Part shown: positions 10,601-16,800 of the stretch, one piece after another
How positions within the stretch are numbered: the first letter of the stretch is position 1
Layout of the letters: every line of letters begins with the position of its first letter
DNA from: a virus
Virus record (IMG/VR): IMGVR_UViG_3300047368_000327
Span: 1-64,000 of that record
Length of the DNA: 64,000 bases
Strand: one strand, 5' to 3'
Program-made: the position numbers and the translations under genes
Notes under the pieces: model-generated
Databases searched by the model: none
The model's input: the letters and a program-made list of their open reading frames with translations, nothing else
Told to the model about the DNA's origin: nothing

Positions 10601-11654
10601 CAGAGATTACCTTCTGGAGAAAGCCGCTTACGATGTAGAAAAGAAAAACCAAAAAGTCGACAAAAAAATGCAAACAATCGGCTCTATAGTTTCATTTATG
10701 AGCACCTTTGCGATGGCCGAAATGACAAGTGCTATGAAACCTTATGTTGAGAAAGCGGTTGGATGGGCAAAAGACAAGGCTACCAATTTAACCAAGGGCC
10801 ACATGGGCTTAGGTGAGCATTCTAAAGCTTTTAAGCAAGCAAGAAAGCAGAATATAGACATGGATTACAGCGACCTTAAGGGCGCTGAGTCTACTGGGTA
10901 TTTAATATCTAATGATAATAAAGCTTACGCTATGTCTAGAAAGGGAACTTGGAATCTTGATCCGTCAAAAACTTTAAGCCACAGAAGAGCTCTACAAGAA
11001 AATATAAAGAAGCAATCAACAAAGCGTCAGTCTGGCGGATCAGTACCTGCAATGCTTACCGCAGGAGAAGGTTTTGTTCCAGCAGCAATAGCGAAAAGAA
11101 TTGGCTACGATAATTTAAACAGAATGAATACCACTGGAGATCTCCCGATCATTCAGGGCAAGGGCGGTATAGATAATGTTGGACCAGTGGGTTTAACCGA
11201 GGGAGACTTTATAATCAAGAAGAGCTCAACAGACAAACTTCTTAGAGAAAATCCAAACATGATGAGATTTGCATTGCAAAACCCAGAAGGATTTAAGAGG
11301 GGTGAGCGTGGATACTATGAAGGTGGGGTTGTCGGCGACGCACCAGCGGTACCAACTTCTTCTGTACCGAGAGCAGCGCCAACAAACCGAATTAAAAACT
11401 CTAATCCGGTTGAAATGTTCAACCAATCTTTTAATCAAAAAAGCGAGCCAGCTGTTGCGACCCAGCAAAAAAGTGAAACAACAAACAATATAAACGTTAA
11501 CGTAACCATAGATCAAACCGGCAAAGAGAGTGTGTCAACTGATGGTTCAGCTAGCTCTTACGAAGAAGAACAACAACTTTCACTAAAAATAAAAAGCGCA
11601 GTAATGGATGTTATTAGGGAAGAGAAAAGGATAGGCGGAGAGCTTAGCTCATGA
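1686..11654 (+). CDS. Giant tail tape-measure protein with embedded nuclease domains
   Basis: 3322 aa. Residues about 1-420 match the TP901-type tape-measure core (PhageMin_Tail): small-residue-rich helices with motifs such as GLTAAVNAFGQAGLS and RGGAVIGNGLKTIFTRIQ. Residues about 643-857 resemble a PD-(D/E)XK nuclease (E742, D768, E778-x-K780). Residues about 872-1005 are a staphylococcal nuclease (TNase) domain with the catalytic set D882, R898, D903, E906 and R947. These segments are bounded by GGLIPNFA-type motifs at 635, 858, 1061, 1154, 1227 and 1306. A long coiled-coil region (about 1320-2800) follows. The C-terminal part carries repeated VPAMLTAGE segments common in tape measures. An AAGGA ribosome site precedes the ATG. 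It sets tail length and is expected to travel through the tail into the host on injection. The nuclease function is predicted from motifs only. Confidence 0.93.
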   Translation: MAGIRADVNLNVNTSQAKRSMDRAAAEINKVVNNIGGKQISFNVNGRSFTQPLGRITASANEFTKSLEASNARVIAFGASVGIINGISDAFKNLVLETVKFEKTLMDINVVLNASSQSLQEFGSGLFDVAKNTAQSFTVASEAALEFSRQGLTMEEVLIRTNDALTLTRLTGLKAAEAVSGLTAAVNAFGQAGLSTTDIIDKLAAVDVQFAVSSEDLINALERTGAVAIDAGVEIDSLIGLVTALQQTTARGGAVIGNGLKTIFTRIQRPQSIQQLEDMGIAVKNLSGAILPADKIMLNMAKSFDSLTQSQQSNIVQFSAGIFQANVFRAALKDLSKEQSIQAQATKIAGDASGDAAVKNEMLNKTMSAMASQTVSSIEELAETIGKLAFTPEIGGFLSFIQDGVEGIKNMLGGGEEEGDAFAKGLVKGIGNVLTGPAAIAFGAIFIKLFVNISKFANNSLKDVLGIVSEKDKVKQMEESITKALSDNLKLQEGLNNLEGDRKAQEQFILGIIEKQNKAMAEQANLAARLAKPLVRAGINPDFTSSAPVTASSGVLPEAAKKERKGASRGGYSAGAVDSMDIPGMGEVVYNKAEKVKQFPGMRQPAIMPPEQSRAGRTYRDAFAGQHGFDPYASGGLIPNFARMEGSKLVLDKSKMKLMADPQQARVGQKIRKSYAELSNSGRPVNIEADINNLTVGRGGSHTAKIKDVLSFLRSEGVGSIERPFDLEKLPFRGKKDGQGAEKASLKALGTKYFSTGGKSGDETFPVDLAGLDMTPYEVKSGQWKLPNVLLKSLRLYTDDGLLTFAEKYFGADREMIQEARDEKFKKSSGLLKKKGFIKEGLNRKEQEDIINRFLLHGGLIPNFADDKVKPVKSIANIIDGDSIEADILVGTQRVDHRLQGVDAVEKNQAYGTRATTIAKNFYNDDKKGRLRLRDRIVQDGKAAYGRGLFKDQDLARTLIEKGYGVPDAGYLNKSEYFKYQEIAEKAKSKGVGIWRDKTKKTGKYRHPKAQFYLHQQGIVQKADKWKDVTVSDTRFYKEGVNLSNKKFKGYADGGRKFRHSGLIPNFIDTRTRQQKIQDVLRDPANKGINFKGGALAPMSIKSKNMFHQMFLESYVNKGLESDYDMLVKMGYDPQEITAARKHKQKGGKVNVLAKGHVPNFAASWKRFKKFDKNQYLKSLKKGKSNNEQAKIDAYVKAAGGAQKFQRLNEKFGLDKVDDIFQILGFAKGYVPNFANPLEDAISREKAAGVPQERIRVEKSSQLKGPQNPMGLAVTNTRDEPAGVQQGIRRAKSMGVNPKEHGANVGFVPNFESDDSRVQRLEKGTSVKVGFKDLENSVKKLSSSVDKAAKKISENQKKIDNKSASLNKEELLKNENDIIKKMTTAKKGELRGLKAQFDANLKLRESVHESTRAIDDSSDAEGSSLQKLFYMQSAISLVNGQFEQLSETSSGMTKVFADAILGVSNLTAAYIQQKELVSEGMNMLGTKRSESFSLGQIVDPEARQSRRRAAAAAEARVSGSRVGRGGALSGLIGGAGKLSRAFGRFLPLVGQAYTLFTGLNEAFKFFNIGEMFGLEKGSGLMDLLSTTSERASKKIEKLGESTDKLQSAFESLQTQSQNNEKIDELEILGARRTQKQELKLQELKLKGFDLEVKSQEAMSALLDENMVGSKVAQKFTEELAKGTTGNEDYSRIIKEVIAAQRKQMSFLQGTKSFGELIDKKLDVFSADKGEEKFLKSAAKMRGSQLGMGLSSVLAGEESAETEDRLKILNRNIAALSKETSVDLTSMGDLSSLTDRLSSGLKGTENFDSEMIASQINMLGNNIDEAIDNTSGLHKVESEAFGGAMEKIVSQLRIFKKQLEGESERKQEVQLKKEYIEAYKQVIFEIGEFRKNTKHESKLSLEALKHSSSILLSSEKLSLQYNAIEKEAAISLEFARKRNEIDSKFTNDLQAAEIGVIDSLNKTRDTYLNTEALASMFNKKGSEADKAVGELKKKINEGVKATDFSAVQTELGITLDSSAMDSINKIFQDVADESKNFNSNIQIMTMLAKKHGEILDSNNSAALITLLHQKGIVNISAEDLIKAKQILKEKDRKLESLKQSADNQKAITDQNEKERLISEKTVKGATALFRHLGMDVDAQAAITKNRENILKSIKGEAMHMAVTNKQGEGLASAVAQSLEMQQKGLESQKEKNRNDAIAAVLSLRQLEAQTGALAESEDNKIILEAKNKSEILNAERAAQESQSRLEFLSGQKSRSELVKQQLAKEIADLRSGNLLAAEKNKQLSEGKALTELVGEQREQALHSARLEALIAAENAILLTEKGKQAKLIQQANELQEASNKLTEFQNAITKAKVDKRALAVTAGADIGIEKANAIASTRTAGMRAQIDPSAENMAAYAASLEETNKLLGNGSRAMDRLRSKMAELNVGAENLGADLVDIGIDNARSGLKQLFKDIGSGSKSASEAWSDFGLGLADQLLDRMMDANIDKILKDLTFAFTGEEGKSDEAKMTDEMRHFGGVLEKLNTPLGDLTSEVRALKEVMQNQISKEEGVNTPPDAKIPDGSTFKPGQSPGGAFADVQIQSQIAKDIQGAKTFVKTFKDASIDIFTDFASRAIGIFKGLTQSQATEAGTAKSKEYRTTDLYEAQDELSSFKQNNLFKPKPKQINQMNFSEKGDYVLEQLMPINEEMQMSEYKEQRSNIFNQEAKNNIIAKSIEEKKLKELEERLAQVKKIENPSRGEHQELKTLKTEINESKGKIKDLGKKIKPVIENLEGLDEEFNQAKSALQELTSKVGEINKNLRLQEINIPELQTSTDRLMQNSNPEAYKILTGGMLSGGKIQHFAKGGFVDGPAGVDKVPAMLTAGEYVVPKEQAKQFKHSGGEIQNFSIGGMAKELNNPNTESRPIRGAQGVTQLLVMNEVARGVAKYLEKPKDDGPPTFDKNKFNNLDLRSDVNIKRGDPRLSARFLAKDPVMQEYRDYLLEKAAYDVEKKNQKVDKKMQTIGSIVSFMSTFAMAEMTSAMKPYVEKAVGWAKDKATNLTKGHMGLGEHSKAFKQARKQNIDMDYSDLKGAESTGYLISNDNKAYAMSRKGTWNLDPSKTLSHRRALQENIKKQSTKRQSGGSVPAMLTAGEGFVPAAIAKRIGYDNLNRMNTTGDLPIIQGKGGIDNVGPVGLTEGDFIIKKSSTDKLLRENPNMMRFALQNPEGFKRGERGYYEGGVVGDAPAVPTSSVPRAAPTNRIKNSNPVEMFNQSFNQKSEPAVATQQKSETTNNINVNVTIDQTGKESVSTDGSASSYEEEQQLSLKIKSAVMDVIREEKRIGGELSS

Positions 11655-12679
11655 AGCAAGCAGTATTAGGGTATGAGCAAAAATTCTTCATAAATGGAAC
11701 TCAAATATCAGGAGTCCAAAATGTTGCTGGATCTTATGCTATAGAGGAAAAACCGATTAACGTGCTTGGTTGGGGGCATGTTAATCAAAATTTCTACGAA
11801 GATAAAGATAGATTTGCTCAGCCAGACGGATCTTTTATCTTGGATGAAGATGGATTTCATATATTAGGAGAAGAAAGTTCAGAATGTGCAGTGGATGGGG
11901 ATTTAAACGGCTTCCCTCAAAGCATGGCCGTACTTAATGCGCCGCTAGAAGGTTCTTTTTCGATAAACTCGACGCTTGTTAGCGAAGACTTTTTTCTTCA
12001 ATTTACTGGAGATGTTCCTTTTACGGGCAGCATACATCACGGAAAGAGATATTTTGGTTTCGATAAAGGCTATATAACTAACCATGCTGTATCATGCGCA
12101 GTTGGAGAATTACCATCAACTTCAACTTCGATAAGAGTATTTGGGGACATCGGAGGCTCACCAGAATTTATGGAGCAAGAGGATGATGAAGCTTTTTTTC
12201 TTCAGGAGGATAATGGGTTTGCAATAACATCTGAGGACTCTAACGCGGGAATATATAATGCTTCGGGTTCAAATCCTTTTCCAGAGATAAGGCTTCCAAA
12301 TCAAGGTTCAATAATAGTAGAATGCGCAGGAGCAACAACTGATAGGGTAACATCTTTTAATTACAGTATAAATGTTCCAGTATCACCAATATATACAGTT
12401 GGCTCCTCGGTTCCTGCCCAGGTAGATGTTGCATGGCCCATAACGACAGACACTTCTTTTAGTTTGGACATAGACAAGTACGAATACCAAAGTCTTAGAA
12501 AATATTTGAAATCACCAACTGTTCATGATATAGCGATAAAAATAAACGATTGTTTTGGCGTACCAATACAGCATTACGTTGTCAAGAGCGCTAGACTAAT
12601 TGGTGAGAGTATGGCTGCCTCTACAGACGGAAGAATGACTGTAAATTTGAGTTACAAATCTTATTATAATAAAAGATGA
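11651..12679 (+). CDS. Tail tube-like structural protein
   Basis: 342 aa, overlapping the tape-measure stop by ATGA. Two short acidic repeats are visible: FILDEDGFHILGEESS near residue 62 and FFLQEDNGFAITSEDS near residue 182. The segment YITNHAVSCAVGELPSTS followed by a beta strand resembles the motif in the proteins at 231-1595 and 12676-13875. The C-terminus (VKSARLIGESMAAS, then an alternating strand) resembles the end of a tail tube domain. Lambda-type tails place the minor tail protein M after the tape measure, so this may belong to the baseplate or distal tail. The exact role is unknown. Confidence 0.6.
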   Translation: MKQAVLGYEQKFFINGTQISGVQNVAGSYAIEEKPINVLGWGHVNQNFYEDKDRFAQPDGSFILDEDGFHILGEESSECAVDGDLNGFPQSMAVLNAPLEGSFSINSTLVSEDFFLQFTGDVPFTGSIHHGKRYFGFDKGYITNHAVSCAVGELPSTSTSIRVFGDIGGSPEFMEQEDDEAFFLQEDNGFAITSEDSNAGIYNASGSNPFPEIRLPNQGSIIVECAGATTDRVTSFNYSINVPVSPIYTVGSSVPAQVDVAWPITTDTSFSLDIDKYEYQSLRKYLKSPTVHDIAIKINDCFGVPIQHYVVKSARLIGESMAASTDGRMTVNLSYKSYYNKR

Positions 12680-13875
12680 GCAAGCCTTTTTACAGATATG
12701 AAGATGTGCCTCTATTGATGGCCTCTGAAGGTGAAGAGCCCGTAATGGTATTCGCAAATAGAGCTGGACTTTCTGCAAGCCAACCAATTCAAGCTAAAAA
12801 ATTCGTAGAAGATTATAATATATCTTTCGCTCTTCAAACTGGAGATATACATTTTACTGGAGCATATGAGTCAGGCTTTCTCATGGGTCCAACAAATGGG
12901 CCAGGAGTTAGGATACCAGAATCGGTTGAAAATATATTGAGCGGAGCAAAGATAGCTTATCCTGGAGGTCAGGCGCTATATTTAGCTGAAGATTTGTCGG
13001 CGGGAGATTACCATATAAAAGTGAGATCAACAGGCGAGACGACACTAAGATATGAGGAGGATATAGAGTATGGAGAAGTTGAGGTTTTAAGAAACTATGC
13101 AGCAGGCGGCATCGTTAGGGGTTCGCTCGACGTTACTTATTATATGAATACTGGAAACCTTCATACTTTTGCCGATTTAACAGGGCTGCTAGACCCTAAT
13201 ATTTATCCACAGGTAAATGAAGCTAAAATCACTGGGTCATTCGGAGATTATATATTTGAAGATGCTTACCTAAGAGATCTTTCTTTTTCGGCAGAACCTT
13301 TTCAGATAATACAAGCAAATTTAAGCTTGGATATATATGGAAGGATGTTATATCAGTCAGGGCTAGCAGATTCAATCATTAGCGACTATGGATGCATAAA
13401 AGAAAACCAATTAAGTGTGCCTCATGCAATTAATACTAAGGTAGAAGGCGCATCAGATGTAGGAATAGAGTACCCCTTGAACTTTACATACAAAATAACT
13501 TCAAGAAGAAACCCAGAAGTTCCAGTGCCATTAAGCGGAAAAATGGACGATGATGGTGAGCTGCCGGTAAGAGTCACAAAAGAAGATATAGACATTAGTA
13601 TAAGAATAGAGGGCGAAAAGCTTGATCCATTTTTAAAAATATCAGGACAAAGAGCTGACGTTACAGTAAGTTTATCAGATATAGGTTTCAGCAAAGAATT
13701 TACTGACAATAACCAAGGGCTAATGAAGGAGTTCAGATTGGCTGGAAGTTTGGTTCACCCGGATTTACCATCTCAAGAATTAAAAGACTACGGAGTAGTT
13801 GAAGAAGATAATCTTAGCGTATCGGAGGGCGGATTTCTGCAGGGCTCCGCTACCATAAAACAGTCTTACAGATAA
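12676..13875 (+). CDS. Tail tube-like / distal tail protein
   Basis: 399 aa, overlapping its upstream neighbour by ATGA and its downstream neighbour by TAATG. This points to translational coupling. It contains the same style of beta motif (YLRDLSFSAEPFQIIQANLS) as the two other tube-like proteins here, plus a second copy-like region near residues 310-345 (ITGSFGDY and KEFRLAGSL strands). No catalytic motifs, signal peptide or membrane segment are visible. It is probably a virion protein of the tail tip or tube, from context and the paralogous motif. Confidence 0.6.
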   Translation: MSKPFYRYEDVPLLMASEGEEPVMVFANRAGLSASQPIQAKKFVEDYNISFALQTGDIHFTGAYESGFLMGPTNGPGVRIPESVENILSGAKIAYPGGQALYLAEDLSAGDYHIKVRSTGETTLRYEEDIEYGEVEVLRNYAAGGIVRGSLDVTYYMNTGNLHTFADLTGLLDPNIYPQVNEAKITGSFGDYIFEDAYLRDLSFSAEPFQIIQANLSLDIYGRMLYQSGLADSIISDYGCIKENQLSVPHAINTKVEGASDVGIEYPLNFTYKITSRRNPEVPVPLSGKMDDDGELPVRVTKEDIDISIRIEGEKLDPFLKISGQRADVTVSLSDIGFSKEFTDNNQGLMKEFRLAGSLVHPDLPSQELKDYGVVEEDNLSVSEGGFLQGSATIKQSYR

Positions 13876-16800
13876 TGGACATACCTATATCAGGAATTGG
13901 GGCTAATTCTGTACAATGGTGGCAGGAGAGTGGTGCGAGCAATTTAGTTTTATTAAATGAATTAAGCGGCACCAGGAACCCACCCGAACAGGTTTTCGAA
14001 TCGGACATAGAAAATTACAAACCAAGGGAGCAGACGACTCAAACCGAAGAAGGAATACAGTACTTCATAGAAACAGGAAACAATGTAACACTTTTAGATA
14101 AATATCCATATGTAGACTATAGCCCTGATACCTACTGGAAAGAGAATGATATTTTATCGATAGAAGATTTAACATTTTCTAAAAATAAAAATTTTATTAT
14201 AAATAATAATGCTGAATTATTAATTAGTGAATTTTTTAAACTTAATTCTAGTTTAGGTTATTCTATTAATGTATTAGTAAAGAAGGATACTGAGTCTACT
14301 AGGTTGATAGATGAATATAAAACATATCTAGCTGAAAATCAAAATGGATCTGTTAATATTGGTGATTCGATAGGCGTTGGAATAGGTATAAAGTTTTACG
14401 ATGAAAATGATGTAGAGCTTTTTGCGCCGGACTTAAGGGATACTCACAGATTAATGGCTGGAAGTGAGTTGAATCATACTGAGTATTATAATGTTAATAT
14501 AGATATAGCTGACACTTCAATCCCAGAAGATGCGGTTTCTGGAAGAATAATTTTATTGGTTTACGGATTAAGTTCTGGGGGCTTTGTTTTTAAGAAACCT
14601 TCGGTAAGAAATTTAAGCAAGTTCTTTTACTGCACTAAGGATCACCAGTCTTCTTATTGGAATAGCCCCAATAGTAAAGATGGATTAAAATACTGGACGC
14701 AAGATTTTGTGTGGAGGCCGTCTTATGGATCAAAGTCGGATTTTGTAGCAATTAATGAAGAGCTCAAAATGGGAGAAGGCAAGGACTATGTCACTAACAT
14801 GGCTATCAATGCTCTGCCGATGGAGCTTAATGTAAACTTCAATAATAGAACAGATAAAGAAGCTAAAGCTATTATACATTTTTTACAAGAAAAGTCCTTT
14901 GCATACGATTCGATTTTTAGCCTCGACTATAAGGGAGATAGGCTTTTGTCTAGCGAAATAGGATCCTTTAATTTTAAATATACTTATCCGTATAAAGATG
15001 ATTTAAAGTATACCTGCACCCAATTCAATCACTCAATTGTTTATAGAAATAATAATAATATAAATGCTAAGTTTATATGCAATACCGAGAGTACTCTTTC
15101 TAGCGTGGAAAGTAACGCTGGTTACAATAAAAGGATTGACGCACTTATACCTATATTTATAGATGAAACCACTGAGTTTAAAAAAGGTGAACAGATAACG
15201 CTGAATACCTTTACGCTTGAAGAGGGTGATGGAACCACCACTGTTGACACAAAAAAGATAAAAAGAATAAAACGTTATCCGGAAGACACCCTTCAGGAGG
15301 TCACGGGGGGAATTATAACTTTCACAGAAGATGTCGGACTGGAGGAAGAAGATTGTGTTTTTATAAAAATCGTAGATCCAAAAAATTCTAGATACAACGT
15401 GGGCAAAACGAAGATAAAGAAAAAGATATCCGAAACAGAGTATGCTTTTTGGCCTATACTAGAAGAAGGCTCGGAGGAGGAGGTCGCTAATTACAGGGCA
15501 ACTTCATCCGCTGGAGAAAAGACGTCAATTCGTTGGTTTGACCCAATAGGCGGAGAAAGAATTGAACTCAGGAATAATGAGGTTCAGTCGACTGATCCAG
15601 CTGAGCAATTATGGAGGCCTGTGAGCGAAGACCAAATAATTCCAAGAGAGGAAGTTTATGAAAGTGAAGATGGCGCTCAGTATTTCGAGGAAAGTGGAGT
15701 AGATTTTATTACAACCAGGGGAGAGGAGTTTGTATTTGGGGGCAATATAACGATGAAGCACATGCAGGTTTGCCCCGAGGATTGCTCATATAGTAAAGTT
15801 TTACTTCCCGAAAATGTATCAACTATACCTTCTGTTAGCGTTGACCCAAGCACTGGACTAGAGAGAAAAAGACAGGTTTATTTAAAGAATTACAGAAGAA
15901 TGCAAGTGGACTCAGATATAAATGAAGACACCCTGTCTGTTACTTTTACGCCGCTAGAAAATTTCACTCTAGAGGCGAAGGATGATTTCTGGTTACTAAT
16001 ATCCGCAGTACAAGGAAGAAGTAGCATATATTTAAAAGACGCTAATGAAACTCCAAAGTTTCCATGGTTAGAAGTTAGGAATTTTGACCACAAGCCGAGT
16101 CTCGTTTTTGGCCTAGAGCAAACGCCTGATCACATACAAACAAGCTTCACTAAAACTTATAATAAGCGATATAAAAGAGGTATAAATTCAAATTTATCAA
16201 CATTTAATTTAACGTTCGAAAAAAGAAGCGACGAAGAAGCAGCTGAGATACTGCAGTTTCTGGAAAGCCATTTGGGATACAAGAAGTTTAGGTTTCAAAT
16301 GCCTAGGCCTTACCTAAAGGATGGAAGCTACCTAACTTCCCAAACTAAACCGTACATGTCTACATTTTATTGTCCTAGCTGGGGCCACGATGTTATTTAT
16401 AAAAATAACCATACGATATCGGTTACGTTTATAGAATCTGCAACTTCGATAGAAGAAGATTTAAGGTCAGTATTTGGGATAGGACAAGAAGAGGATAAGC
16501 CTTGTTATGGCGCTGAAATATATGACCCAATAACAACTCATGAACTTTGCACTTTTTCTTCTCAATTAATGGCCGCTAAGGGCGTAGGTTTTGATCTATC
16601 TAAGGAGGCAATAACTACCAAGTCTAAGGCTGTCGATTTAGTTTTCATAGTTGATACTACTGGAAGTATGACTAATTTATACATGGATGTAGAGGGAGAG
16701 ATAATATCAAAATATAGACTAACCATAGATGTAGTTCTAAAAATGATAACAGCTTACGATAAGTATGTGATGCCTGGAACTAAGTCATTTAATGGTATTT

